Origin: Bosea sp. 124
GTDB lineage: Bacteria > Pseudomonadota > Alphaproteobacteria > Rhizobiales > Beijerinckiaceae
Assembly: GCF_003046175.1 (NCBI RefSeq)
Contig: NZ_PZZM01000001.1
Span: 1,807,001-1,871,000 of the forward strand
Length of the DNA stretch: 64,000 nucleotides
Direction of reading: 5' to 3'
Shown: positions 46,639-58,529 of the stretch, one piece after another
Layout: each line of letters starts with the position of its first letter
How positions within the stretch are numbered: position 1 is the stretch's first letter
Notes under the pieces: generated by a model
Database searches by the model: none
What the model saw: only the letters and a program-made list of their open reading frames with translations
Told to the model about the DNA's origin: nothing
Translations under genes and position numbers: made by a program

Positions 46639-48447
46639 TCACGCGGCCTCGTCATTGGCGGCCTTGCGGGTCTTGAACAGGCGCCAGAGCGATTTGCCGA
46701 GCCGGCGCGAGGTCAACTGCGCACCGGCGAGCCGCTTCTCCAGCGTGATCTTGCGGTCGTGGAACTCCTCGAGACCGGGACGGTGGCCGACGCTGATCAC
46801 AGTCGCATCGGCGAGTTCGGCCTCGAACAGGCCGAGCAGCGCGGTCTGGCTGTCCTCGTCGAGGGCCGAGGTCGCCTCGTCCATGATGATGATGTCGGGC
46901 CGCCGGATGACGAGACGCGCGAAGGCAACGCGCTGGCGCTCGCCGCCGGACAGGATGCGGTCCCACTTGTCCTCATCGTCGAGGCGCTTGGCGAGATAGG
47001 CCAGGCCACAGCGCTTGAGGGCAGCGATGACGATCTCGTCCGGCACCGGCTTCTCGGCCTCCGGATACAGCAGAACGGTGCGCAGATTGCCCATCGGCAG
47101 ATAGGGTTTCTGCGGCACGAAGGCGAGCGACTTGCCGCGCGGCAGCGCGATCGAGCCCGAGCCCCACGGCCAGAGGCCGGCGAGCGCGCGGATCAGTGTG
47201 CTCTTGCCGGTGCCGCTCTCGCCGACGATCAGGACCTTCTCGCCGAGCTCGATCACCACATTGGCATCGGCGATGACGATGCGGCCATTGCTGTGCGCGA
47301 TCGAGAGGCCGTCGATATGGATGGCGCCATCGTCGCTCTCCTCGACCGCGATATGGCTCTCGCCCTCCATGATCGTGCCGATGTCTAGCCCTTCGAGGGC
47401 CTCCTGCAATTCGTCGACGCGGGTCACCGAGGCGAACCATTCGGCAAGGCGGACGAAGTTGTCGACAAACCAGATTAGCGCCGCCTGCACGGCGCTGAAC
47501 GCCGCCACCACCTGCATCACCGCCCCCAGCGAGATATCGCCGGCGAGGTATTTCGGGGCAATCAGCAGCAGCGGCACGATCGGGAAGAGCGCGCCATTGG
47601 TGTTGAGCACCAGCGCGATGACGCCCTGCTGCCGGATCACCCGCAGCCAGGCCGCGACCACCCTACCGTAGTTCTCGCCGACCGAGCCGCGCTCGTCGGC
47701 ATCGCCGCGGATCAGCGCGATGCTCTCGGCATTCTCGCGCAGCCGTGTCATCTCGGCCCGGAACTGCGCCTCGGCCTCATTCTTGGCCGCGATCCGGGCG
47801 ACCAGCGGGCGCCCCGTCAGATAGGCCGCGAGCGAGGCGACGAGCGCGTAGCCGATGGCGGCAAGCGCCATATAGCTCGGGACCACGATCTCGACGCCGG
47901 CCAGCATGAAGCGAGCGGAACCAGCGACATGCCAGAGGATCGCGGCGAAGGTCGCGGCCGTGACCGCCGCACTGATCAGGCCGATCGCGAACTCGACCAG
48001 GGGCTCGATGGCGAGGCGGACATCCTCGGCGATGCGATATTCAGGTGCCGCCTGCTCCTGGGCGACGAATTGCAGCCGATAATAGCGTTGGTCGGCAATC
48101 CACCAGCCCGCGAGCCGGCGCGTCAGATACTCCCGCCAGCGCATCTGCAGCAGCATGCGGCTGATCACCAGGGCCGACAGGCTCAGCGCCGAGGCGGCGA
48201 TCAGCAAAGGCAACCACGCCGCCGCGCTCCAGGCAGCTGCGGTGTCGCGCTTTTCGAGCGCGTCGAAAAACAGCCGGTTCCAGGTGTTGACCCCAACGGC
48301 GGTCGCAATCTGCGCCGCGACGAAGGCGAGGACGACGAGCGTCAGCCCCCAGGCGCGAACCTTCGTCTGCCCTTTCCAGAAGGGCAGAGCCGCTGCAAAG
48401 AACCGGCGCATGCGCGAACGCCCGGCGACGCGCGGTTTTTCAGTCAT
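46639..48447 (-). CDS. SbmA/BacA-like ABC transporter with fused ATPase (YddA type)
   Basis: A 602-residue fused permease-ATPase. The N-terminal part is an SbmA_BacA/ABC_membrane_2 domain with about six membrane segments (FWKGQTKVRAWGLT, NTWNRLFFDALEKRD, EYLTRRLAGWWIADQRYYR); the C-terminal ATPase has Walker A GESGTGKST, the signature LSGGERQR and Walker B DIIIMDEATSALDE. Relatives (YddA, Rv1819c) move peptides, cobalamin or hydrophilic drugs. The start is the ATG at 48447 with GGAGACA upstream; the track start at 48567 lies before a perfect EcfG promoter, so it is excluded. Confidence 0.9.
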   Translation of the reverse strand: MTEKPRVAGRSRMRRFFAAALPFWKGQTKVRAWGLTLVVLAFVAAQIATAVGVNTWNRLFFDALEKRDTAAAWSAAAWLPLLIAASALSLSALVISRMLLQMRWREYLTRRLAGWWIADQRYYRLQFVAQEQAAPEYRIAEDVRLAIEPLVEFAIGLISAAVTAATFAAILWHVAGSARFMLAGVEIVVPSYMALAAIGYALVASLAAYLTGRPLVARIAAKNEAEAQFRAEMTRLRENAESIALIRGDADERGSVGENYGRVVAAWLRVIRQQGVIALVLNTNGALFPIVPLLLIAPKYLAGDISLGAVMQVVAAFSAVQAALIWFVDNFVRLAEWFASVTRVDELQEALEGLDIGTIMEGESHIAVEESDDGAIHIDGLSIAHSNGRIVIADANVVIELGEKVLIVGESGTGKSTLIRALAGLWPWGSGSIALPRGKSLAFVPQKPYLPMGNLRTVLLYPEAEKPVPDEIVIAALKRCGLAYLAKRLDDEDKWDRILSGGERQRVAFARLVIRRPDIIIMDEATSALDEDSQTALLGLFEAELADATVISVGHRPGLEEFHDRKITLEKRLAGAQLTSRRLGKSLWRLFKTRKAANDEAA

Positions 48448-48511
48448 AGGGCTTGTGTCTCCGGAGCAGTGCGCGCGTATTTGCCGTTCCTGCGGGAGCG
48501 GCTCATCGAAA

Positions 48512-48536
48512 AACGTTTGGCCGCAGCGACAGTTCC
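48512..48536 (-). promoter_or_regulatory. EcfG-type promoter of the SbmA-like ABC transporter gene
   Basis: On the minus strand GGAAC (48536-48532), 16 bases, CGTT (48515-48512), 65 bp before the ATG at 48447. Confidence 0.72.
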
Positions 48537-48585
48537 CGGGAACCAGACGGAATGTTGCTTTGCACAATGGTCAAATGAGAGGAAC

Positions 48586-48630
48586 TGCTATTGAGTTAGC
48601 TGCTATCGACCGAATTGCTATCGACCGACC
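48586..48630. repeat. three 15-bp direct repeats upstream of the Crp/Fnr gene
   Basis: Units start at 48586, 48601 and 48616, each with TGCTAT; the last two share TGCTATCGACCGA (13 of 15). The array ends 49 bp before the ATG at 48679. Confidence 0.65.
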
Positions 48631-48678
48631 TGCAACGCGAGGCCCGCCCAGGCTCCGGGTTCGGCCCATTGAGAGACG

Positions 48679-49434
48679 ATGACGGATATCGCCCATAACG
48701 GCCGGAATGGCGTACCCTGCCTGGCATGTCCGCTGCGCCTGAAGCCGGCCTTCAAGGACAAGGCCGACGAGGAGGTTCGCTTCATCCAGTCGATGAAGGT
48801 CGAGCATCGTCATCTGGCGGCCGGGGCCGACATCATCCATCCCGGACAGGAGGATGCCGAGCTCTACACGCTGTTCTCCGGCTGGGCCTTCCGCTACCAG
48901 CTCCTGCCCGACGGGCGCCGGCAAATCCTGAACTTCCTGTTGCCGGGCGATCTGGTCGGATTGCAGGCCTCGCTGCTCAGCGCCGCCCAGCATGGCATCG
49001 AGGCGCTCACCGATGTCGAACTCTGCGTCTTTCCCCGCAAGCGCGTCTGGGATCTGTTCGTGCACATGCCCAGCCTGGCCTATGAGGTCGCCTGGCTCGG
49101 CTCGCGCGAGGAAAGCCTGATCGACCAGAACCTGACCTCGGTCGGCCAGCGCAACGCAGGCGAGCGCATCGCGGCGCTGGTCATCTCCCTGCACCGACGG
49201 GCCGAGGCCCTCGGGCTCGTCACCGATCACAGCTTCCGCTTCCCGCTCTCCCAGCAGCAGCTCGCCGACGCGCTCGGCCTCTCGCTGGTCCACACCAGCA
49301 AGACCTGGTCGCGTCTGCGCAAGGCCGGCCTGTTCGCCATGGCGGACGGGCGGCTGACCCTGCTCAACCCCCGACTGACCTCGCGGATGGCGCTGCTCTA
49401 CGAGCGGGAAGTGGCGCCGAGGCCGCTGATCTGA
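48679..49434 (+). CDS. Crp/Fnr family transcriptional regulator
   Basis: A 251-residue regulator: a cyclic-nucleotide-binding-like domain (about 35-155) and a winged helix at the C-terminus (FPLSQQQLADALGLSLVHTSKTWSRLRKAG). Cysteines C14, C17 (CLACPLR) and C116 align roughly with three of the four FNR cluster ligands, but the fourth near residue 23 is missing. It may therefore sense something other than oxygen, or be a redox-insensitive member. It may bind the 15-bp repeats just upstream. Divergent from the ABC transporter. Confidence 0.9.
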   Translation: MTDIAHNGRNGVPCLACPLRLKPAFKDKADEEVRFIQSMKVEHRHLAAGADIIHPGQEDAELYTLFSGWAFRYQLLPDGRRQILNFLLPGDLVGLQASLLSAAQHGIEALTDVELCVFPRKRVWDLFVHMPSLAYEVAWLGSREESLIDQNLTSVGQRNAGERIAALVISLHRRAEALGLVTDHSFRFPLSQQQLADALGLSLVHTSKTWSRLRKAGLFAMADGRLTLLNPRLTSRMALLYEREVAPRPLI

Positions 49435-49602
49435 AACCATTGGCCGCCTGCCGCGTCTAGCGAGTAACGGATCGGGATTCGGCCGTATCGGGACGCGAAC
49501 GGATAAGGGCTTGGCTCGGGGGCACTCTTGACCCCATATGACGCCCAGGTAACGTTCGCGGAACGTCACGGTCGCGCCTGTCCGGGCGACGTCAGAGGTA
49601 TC

Positions 49603-50397
49603 ATGTCACTCACGTCCCATCGCCGACCCTCGCAGGGGCAATCGCTGGCGGCCCGTCTCGGGCAGTCCCGCGTCGCCGCGCGCATCGAGGACGAGGTGCG
49701 TGTCACGGCCGCCGATCTCGTCGACAGCGTCGCCGAAGCCCGGCTGAAGGTCGCGACCGTGCGCTACAAGGTGCAGGACGAGGTCCGCAACAAGACCGAG
49801 AAGTTGCGCACGCGAGTCAGCGAAGCCCGGACGAAACTCGGCGACGAGGCGCGCTTCATCAAATCCTGGATCGACAACCCGCTGCGGACCGGCTCGGTCA
49901 CGCCGTCGAGCCCGGCGCTGGCACGGCGCATGGCGTCCTTCGTCGATCCGACGCTGCCCGGGCCCGTGATCGAGATCGGGCCTGGAACCGGGCCTGTCAC
50001 CGAGGCGCTGATCGAGCGCGGCATCAGCGAGGACCGACTGGTGCTGGTCGAATACAGCCCCGAATTCTGCAAGCTTCTGCGCCAGCGCTTCCCGCGCGCC
50101 ACGATCGTCGAGGGCGACGCCTATACGCTGTCGACCACGCTGGCCGGGCATCTGCAGGGCAAGGCGATCGCCGTCGTCTCCAGCCTGCCGCTGTTCAACC
50201 AACCGCCGGCGATGCGCAGCGCGCTGGCGAAGGACGCCTTCACCCTGCTGATCGAGGGCGCGCCGCTGATCCAGTTCACCTATTCGGTGGTCTCGCCGGT
50301 TCCGCGCAAGGGCTCTGGCCTGAAAAGCTTCGTCTCGGACTGGGTCCTCCGGAACATCCCCCCTGCGCGCGTCTGGGTCTATCGCCAGGCGGGCTGA
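49603..50397 (+). CDS. PmtA-like SAM-dependent phospholipid N-methyltransferase with N-terminal extension
   Basis: A 264-residue protein. Residues about 95-264 match the Rhizobium PmtA family, which methylates phosphatidylethanolamine on the way to phosphatidylcholine: NPLRTGSVTPSSPALARRMA, the SAM site VIEIGPGTGPVTEALIERG, VVSSLPLFNQP and GAPLIQFTYSVVSPVPR. About 90 N-terminal residues form a charged helical region (DSVAEARLKVATVRYKVQDEVRNK) absent from PmtA. The start at 49603 has AGAGG upstream; the track start at 49528 is longer and unsupported. Could act on PE or a different lipid. Confidence 0.82.
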   Translation: MSLTSHRRPSQGQSLAARLGQSRVAARIEDEVRVTAADLVDSVAEARLKVATVRYKVQDEVRNKTEKLRTRVSEARTKLGDEARFIKSWIDNPLRTGSVTPSSPALARRMASFVDPTLPGPVIEIGPGTGPVTEALIERGISEDRLVLVEYSPEFCKLLRQRFPRATIVEGDAYTLSTTLAGHLQGKAIAVVSSLPLFNQPPAMRSALAKDAFTLLIEGAPLIQFTYSVVSPVPRKGSGLKSFVSDWVLRNIPPARVWVYRQAG

Positions 50398-50556
50398 TGG
50401 CGGTTCGCCTGCGGCGCGAGGCCGCGCCTCGCGACCGGCCATCCGCTTAAATCCCGCCTCCGGTGCCAACCCAATCGTAACCCTTCGGCGCTAATAGCGC
50501 CGAGCGGGGGCGGCGGCATTCGGGCCGCGGCGAAAAAGCGGGGCATTGGCAGGCGC

Positions 50557-51756
50557 ATGACAGGCGAGACGCCGCGTTTCAGCCTGCCGCGATGGCGCCT
50601 CACCCGCTGGCTGGCGGATGCCGGCCCCGATGTCCCGACCGAGATCAGGGTCGCCCTCGTCGGCGGGCTCTACGGGACGCTGCCGATCTTCGCCGGCGGC
50701 GTGATCAACACCGTCGCGGTGTCGTTCCTGATCGCCATGCGAATTCCAACGCCGCCTTTCTTGGCGTGGTGCCTCTTCGAGACGCTGTGCTGCGCGATGC
50801 GGCTCGTGGTCCTGCTGATCGCGCAGCGCCGCGCCGCCCGGCAGGAACCGACCCCGACCGACCTCTATCTGCTGCTCGGGGTCGCCTGGGCGGCGGGTGT
50901 CGGCTTCGGCACCTTCATCAGCCTGTCCAGCGGCGACTGGGTTGCCGCGACGCTGGCCTGCCTCTCGGCCGCGGCCATGGTCGGCGGCATCTGCTTCCGC
51001 AATTTCGGCGCGCCGCGCATGGCCGGCCTGATGATCTTCCTGACGCTCGGCCCGTGCTGCTTCGCGGCGCCCTTCCTCGGCGAGCCGATGATGCTGATCG
51101 TCTTCTTTCAGATCCCGTTCTATCTCTACAGCATGAGCAAGGCCGGATACCGGCTGAACGCCATGCTGGTCTCGACGATGCAGGCGGAGCGCGAGCACGA
51201 GTTCCAGGCGAGACACGACATGCTGACCGGGCTGTCGAACCGGGCGGGCCTGACCAAGGCGCTCGATGCCAACCTGGCACGGGCGGCGGGGGGGAAGACC
51301 CTCGCCTTCATCTATCTCGACCTCGACGGCTTCAAGGCGGTCAACGACACGCATGGCCACATGGCGGGCGACAGGCTGCTGCAGCTCGTCTCGGAGCGAC
51401 TGCGCCGGCTGGTGCGCGCTGGCGATCTCGCGGCCCGGATCGGCGGCGACGAGTTCGTCGTGCTGTCGAACCAGGTCGGCAGCGCGCAGTTGAAGCGCTT
51501 CGGCGAACGCCTGATCCGCGACATCTCGCAACCCTATGAGCTCGACGACCGCTTCGCGGTCAATATCGGCGCCTCGGTCGGAATCGCGCTGGCGCCGGAG
51601 CACGGCGTCGACATGGAGAGCCTGATGAGCACGGCCGACAAGGCGCTCTATCAGGCAAAGTCGACGGGAAAGTCGCGCTGCGTCATCGCGCCCAGTGCCG
51701 TCGATGGCTCGTCCCTCCGGCGCAGCCCACCGCCGGCCGTGCCTCAGTTGCACTGA
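50557..51756 (+). CDS. diguanylate cyclase, membrane-anchored
   Basis: A 399-residue GGDEF protein. Residues about 35-195 contain five to six membrane segments; the catalytic domain has the GGDEF motif at 296-300 and an inhibitory I-site RAGD (R287-D290) five residues before it, so product inhibition by c-di-GMP is expected. DLDGFKAVND and GVDMESLMSTADKALYQAK complete the fold. It should make c-di-GMP in response to an unknown membrane or cytoplasmic signal. Single gene. Confidence 0.92.
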   Translation: MTGETPRFSLPRWRLTRWLADAGPDVPTEIRVALVGGLYGTLPIFAGGVINTVAVSFLIAMRIPTPPFLAWCLFETLCCAMRLVVLLIAQRRAARQEPTPTDLYLLLGVAWAAGVGFGTFISLSSGDWVAATLACLSAAAMVGGICFRNFGAPRMAGLMIFLTLGPCCFAAPFLGEPMMLIVFFQIPFYLYSMSKAGYRLNAMLVSTMQAEREHEFQARHDMLTGLSNRAGLTKALDANLARAAGGKTLAFIYLDLDGFKAVNDTHGHMAGDRLLQLVSERLRRLVRAGDLAARIGGDEFVVLSNQVGSAQLKRFGERLIRDISQPYELDDRFAVNIGASVGIALAPEHGVDMESLMSTADKALYQAKSTGKSRCVIAPSAVDGSSLRRSPPPAVPQLH

Positions 51757-51812
51757 ATCACGGGGCCGGGGATCATCAGGTCCGAGATCATCGGAACGAT
51801 GCGCCAGGCCAC

Positions 51813-52340
51813 CTATTCGATCACGCAGGCATCGGCTGCCCGCCCGAGCCGCCAGAGGCCATCATCGGGTCTGGCCGGAATCGCGACCGCGTTATCGGCG
51901 ATCTCCTCGGCATCATAGGGATTTGGATTGGCGACGATGCCGCCGTTGCGGATATCGAGTGCACCATCCGGGCCGCGTTCGATGCGCCAGCTTCCCGCCT
52001 CCCATTCCGGGACGCAATGGACGCCCGTGCCGCGCGGCTTGCAGAAGCCGCTGATGTGGTAGTCGTAGCCCGCGCGGGCCTGAGTGCGCTGGCGCAGGTT
52101 GATGTAGAGCACGACGAAGAAGCCGCGCGAGGGCTCGGCTTTCCCGTCATCGGGCAGATGCACGAGCCGGATGCGGCTGACCTTCTGGCGCGGATGGGCC
52201 GCCAGATGGGCTGAATCATAGCGGCGCTCCCAGCAGGCCGCGCGTTTCGGCGGCAGCTCGCCTTCGAGCGGGCGGGCGCAGGCCGGGCCGGCCAGCAGCA
52301 GCGCCGCGGCCAGGCCGACAAAGCTCAGGGTTGCACGCAT
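51813..52340 (-). CDS. hypothetical secreted protein
   Basis: A 175-residue protein not recognised. A signal peptide ends at about residue 22 (GPACA); four cysteines in the mature part (ACWERR, GFCKPR, VHCVPEW, DACVIE) may form two disulfides in the periplasm. The body is hydrophilic with WEAGSWRIERGPDG. No promoter motif recognised. Convergent with the diguanylate cyclase gene. Confidence 0.72.
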   Translation of the reverse strand: MRATLSFVGLAAALLLAGPACARPLEGELPPKRAACWERRYDSAHLAAHPRQKVSRIRLVHLPDDGKAEPSRGFFVVLYINLRQRTQARAGYDYHISGFCKPRGTGVHCVPEWEAGSWRIERGPDGALDIRNGGIVANPNPYDAEEIADNAVAIPARPDDGLWRLGRAADACVIE

Positions 52341-52494
52341 GGCGTCTTCTCCTTCCGGCGAGGCTGCCTCAGATCAGGGCAGGGGCAGATCAAGGCAGGT
52401 TTCGACGCGATGCAACGCCTTTTGGACAGCCGTGCTTGACCTCCGCGAGGCGCTCGGGCTTGGTTCGCACTCGCGCGGCCGGAGGTGAGCAGGC

Positions 52495-53427
52495 GTGCCG
52501 GACATTGCGCGGCTCGTCCGCGACATCGCAGACGAGATGGCGACGCTGCCCGAGCGCGGCGAGGTCGCGACCTATATTCCGCCGCTGGCGGCGGTCGATC
52601 TGCGCCATTTCGGCATCTGCGTCGTGACGGCCGACGGCGCCGTCCATATGGCGGGCGACGCACTCGAACCCTTCTCGATCCAGAGCATCTCGAAGGTCTT
52701 CGCGCTGACGCAGGCGCTCGGCAAGGTCGGCGAGGCGTTGTGGACCCGTGTCGGGCGCGAGCCTTCGGGCACGCCGTTCAATTCGATCGTCCAGCTCGAA
52801 CGCGAGCAGGGCATCCCGCGCAATCCCTTCATCAACGCCGGTGCGCTCGTCGTCGCCGACGTCAATCTCGCGGGGCACGAACCGCGCGTGGCGATCGGCG
52901 AGCTTTTGCGTTTCGTGCGCTATCTCGCCGATGATGACAGCATCGCCATCGACGAGGTCGTTGCGCGCGCCGAGCAGGCGACGGGCTTCCGCAACATCGC
53001 GCTCGCCAACTACATGAAGGCCTTCGGCAATATCCGACAGACGCCGGAGCGGACGCTCGGCGTCTATTTCCATCAATGTGCCATCGCGATGAGCTGCCGG
53101 CAGCTCGCCATGGCCGGGCGCTTCCTGATGCATGGCGGCCTGCTCTGCCCCGGCGGCGCCCGCGTCGTGCCGCCGCGGCGGGCGCGCCGGATCAACGCTC
53201 TGATGCTGACCTGCGGTCATTACGACGCCTCGGGCGACTTCGCCTTCCGGGTCGGGCTGCCGGGCAAATCCGGCGTCGGCGGCGGCATCCTGGCGATCGC
53301 GCCCGGCGAGGCCTCGATCGCGGTCTGGTCGCCCGGCCTGAACGCCAGCGGCAACTCGAAGCTCGGGACGCTGGCGCTGGAACGGGTCGCCGAAGCGACG
53401 GGATGGTCGGTGTTCGGCGTCGACTGA
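52495..53427 (+). CDS. glsA: glutaminase A
   Basis: A serine-dependent glutaminase (310 residues) that turns glutamine into glutamate and ammonia. The beta-lactamase-like catalytic S64-x-x-K67 lies in [29 protein letters not shown] and [10 protein letters not shown] are family signatures. It starts with GTG at 52495 behind GGAGGTGA. In other bacteria it supports acid resistance; no acid-response context is visible here. Confidence 0.94.
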   Translation: MPDIARLVRDIADEMATLPERGEVATYIPPLAAVDLRHFGICVVTADGAVHMAGDALEPFSIQSISKVFALTQALGKVGEALWTRVGREPSGTPFNSIVQLEREQGIPRNPFINAGALVVADVNLAGHEPRVAIGELLRFVRYLADDDSIAIDEVVARAEQATGFRNIALANYMKAFGNIRQTPERTLGVYFHQCAIAMSCRQLAMAGRFLMHGGLLCPGGARVVPPRRARRINALMLTCGHYDASGDFAFRVGLPGKSGVGGGILAIAPGEASIAVWSPGLNASGNSKLGTLALERVAEATGWSVFGVD

Positions 53428-53580
53428 CGGGCCGCGGCAACCCCGAACCCCTCGGTAGGGTTACCGCTTCGTGCAGGACAGGGGGAAAATCTTAATCATC
53501 GACGGGCAAGCTCCCGGTCAGGATTTCCGGCAACGTCGCAGCATCCAAAGTGTCGCGATCGAACGCCACTTTCGACCTGG

Positions 53581-55938
53581 ATGGTGCCCGTGCAGCTCTT
53601 CCCCGCCTCGATCAAGAACTACCTCGTCGCGACCATGGCGTGCCTCTGCATTCCAGGCGTCGGAGCCTTGACCTATATGGCGGGCCAATCGCTGGGCGAT
53701 GTCCGCACCAACATGCGCCTGACCGATCTCGTCGAGGCCGACCGCGCGCTGCTGCTGGCCGGCAACCTGATCCGGAGCAATCGCGGGCAGGCCCAGACTG
53801 CAATCCAGGCCGCCGACGACCCGAAGCCGGTGATCCAGAAGATCGAGCAGGTGAGCCGGACGGAGCTGGCCAATGCGGTGACACGGCTGAAGGCGACCGA
53901 CCTGGCCGATCGCAGGAGCCTCGTCGACGCGATCATCCGGCAGGAGAAGGCGACGGAGGCCAAGCTGGCCGACATTCACGCGGAGGCCGCCAAGCCGAAG
54001 GCTCAGCGCAGCCTCGCGGCGACGATGCCCTGGTATAATGGCGTCGGCGAGATCGAGGGCGCGCTGGTCAAGGCATCGGACGCCACGTCCAATGCCGTCA
54101 GGCTCGCCGATCCCGTGCTCGCGGATCTGCAGGCCTTCAAGGCGGCTGGCTGGCGCGTGCGCTCCAGCTACGGAACCCAATGCTCGGTGCTGCGCCCCGC
54201 GCTCGGCTCGGGCAAGGCGCTCGAACCCGCCCAGTGGCGGGCGATGGGTGAGCTGCGCGGTGCCTCGAATGCGGGCCTCGCCCAGTTGCAGCAGCTCAGC
54301 GCGCGGCCGGGCGTCGGCGCCGATCTCGTGCGCAAGGTCGGCTTGGCATCGAATGAGGTCCAGGCCGCCAACCGCTTCATGGACGACCTGATCGGCCGCC
54401 TCGGCGCCGGCACCGGGCCGGTGATCTCGCCCGAGGACTGGACGAGGCAGTGCAACGGGCCTTTCGCCGCGATCGTCGCCGCCGTCGAGCAGTCGCTCGA
54501 CGACATGGCGGCAGCGACCCAGGCGCAGCTCAGCCAGGCCTGGATCCAGCTTTCCATCATCGGCACGCTGCTGGCTGCTCTGCTGGCGGTCTGCGTGCTG
54601 AGCTGGCGCGGCGTCCAGCGCCGCATCGCCCGCCCGGTCGTCGCCCTGAAGTCGGCGCTCGATGTGATGCAGGCCGGCGATTTCTCCCAGCCGATCCCGA
54701 AGCCCGCCTCGCCGGATGAAATCGGTGCGCTGAGCGGAGCCCTCGAAAGCTATCGCGAGAATGCGTTGGCGCTCGAGGCGAGCCGACGCGACCGCGAACT
54801 GTCAATGCTCGCCGACAGCGAGCAGGCCGCCAATGTGCAGAAACTGCTCGGCGAGGTGGCTGCGATCGTGGCCGCCGCCCAGAACGGTGACTTCTCCGGC
54901 CAGGCGGCTGTCGGCGATGTCGGCGGCGCGCTGGGCGATCTCGTCGCCGGCATCAACGAGATCAACGCGGTTGTTGATTCGGCGACGAGCGAGTTCGCGC
55001 GGACGCTGTCGGCCGTGGCGGGCGGCGACCTGACGGTGCGGGTCGATGCGGCCTATCGCGGCAAGTTCGCCGAACTCAAGGGCGCGATCAACGAGACGGT
55101 GGACCGCCTGTCCTCGACGGTGCGCACGATCCAGGTGACCTCGGCCGATGTCGGGCTGGCGGCGCGCGAGATCAACATGGGCGCCGACGATCTGTCGAAG
55201 CGCACCGAGGAGCAGGCCTCCTCGCTGGAGGAGACCGCCGCCACCACCGAGGAGCTCGCAGCCTCGGTCAAGGCCTCGGCCCAGGCCTCGCGGGATGCCG
55301 CCGCGATCGCCAATGATGCGATGCAGGCGGCCCAGTCGGGTGGCGCCATCGCCGGCCAGGCGGTCGACGCCATGGCCCGCATCGAGACCGCCTCGCAGAA
55401 GATCTCCGACATCATCCGGGTGATCGACGACATCGCCTTCCAGACCAATCTGCTGGCGCTGAACGCCGCCGTCGAGGCAGCCCGGGCCGGCGATGCCGGC
55501 AAGGGCTTCGCCGTCGTCGCCTCGGAGGTGCGCACCCTGGCGCAGCGCTCCAGCGCCGCCGCCAAGGACATCTCCGGCCTGATCTCGTCGTCCAACATGG
55601 AGGTCGGCGAGGGCGTCAAGCTGGTGCGCCAGGCCGGCGACCAGCTCAGCCAGATCCTCAGCCACTCGCAGAAGGTCGCCGCCACCATCGCCGACATCTC
55701 GGCCGCCTCCGGCGAACAGGCCAACGGCATCGACGAGATGAGCCAGGCCGTCGCCCATCTCGACGAGATGACCCAGCAGAACGCAGCCCTCGCCGAACAG
55801 AGCGCCGCATCCGCCGGCTCGCTCTCGGGACGCATCGGACAGCTCAACGACCTCGTCGCAGCCTTCAGGACAGGGCCGGACGAGGCGAATTCGGCGCGCA
55901 GCTACCCGCAGCACGCCAGCACTCGCCGCGCGGCGTGA
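53581..55938 (+). CDS. methyl-accepting chemotaxis protein with double HAMP
   Basis: A 785-residue chemoreceptor. Membrane segments at about 12-32 and 322-344 flank a 290-residue periplasmic sensor; two HAMP-like modules follow (about 350-400 and 425-500) before the signalling domain with the hairpin [31 protein letters not shown]. Methylation-site glutamate pairs and glutamines are abundant. No C-terminal CheR-binding pentapeptide. Ligand unknown. Convergent with gyrB. Confidence 0.9.
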   Translation: MVPVQLFPASIKNYLVATMACLCIPGVGALTYMAGQSLGDVRTNMRLTDLVEADRALLLAGNLIRSNRGQAQTAIQAADDPKPVIQKIEQVSRTELANAVTRLKATDLADRRSLVDAIIRQEKATEAKLADIHAEAAKPKAQRSLAATMPWYNGVGEIEGALVKASDATSNAVRLADPVLADLQAFKAAGWRVRSSYGTQCSVLRPALGSGKALEPAQWRAMGELRGASNAGLAQLQQLSARPGVGADLVRKVGLASNEVQAANRFMDDLIGRLGAGTGPVISPEDWTRQCNGPFAAIVAAVEQSLDDMAAATQAQLSQAWIQLSIIGTLLAALLAVCVLSWRGVQRRIARPVVALKSALDVMQAGDFSQPIPKPASPDEIGALSGALESYRENALALEASRRDRELSMLADSEQAANVQKLLGEVAAIVAAAQNGDFSGQAAVGDVGGALGDLVAGINEINAVVDSATSEFARTLSAVAGGDLTVRVDAAYRGKFAELKGAINETVDRLSSTVRTIQVTSADVGLAAREINMGADDLSKRTEEQASSLEETAATTEELAASVKASAQASRDAAAIANDAMQAAQSGGAIAGQAVDAMARIETASQKISDIIRVIDDIAFQTNLLALNAAVEAARAGDAGKGFAVVASEVRTLAQRSSAAAKDISGLISSSNMEVGEGVKLVRQAGDQLSQILSHSQKVAATIADISAASGEQANGIDEMSQAVAHLDEMTQQNAALAEQSAASAGSLSGRIGQLNDLVAAFRTGPDEANSARSYPQHASTRRAA

Positions 55939-55952
55939 CCGGACGGACGCGA

Positions 55953-58495
<2,543 letters not shown>

Positions 58496-58498
58496 GCG

Positions 58499-58520
58499 CC
58501 TACGCGTGCGTGCGCGTAGG
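58499..58520. terminator. 8-bp stem after recQ
   Basis: CCTACGCG at 58499-58506 pairs with CGCGTAGG at 58513-58520 over a 6-base loop, 9 bp after the recQ stop on the minus strand. No T-run, so only a candidate terminator upstream of the gyrB promoter. Confidence 0.4.
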
Positions 58521-58529
58521 GCGACGAAA

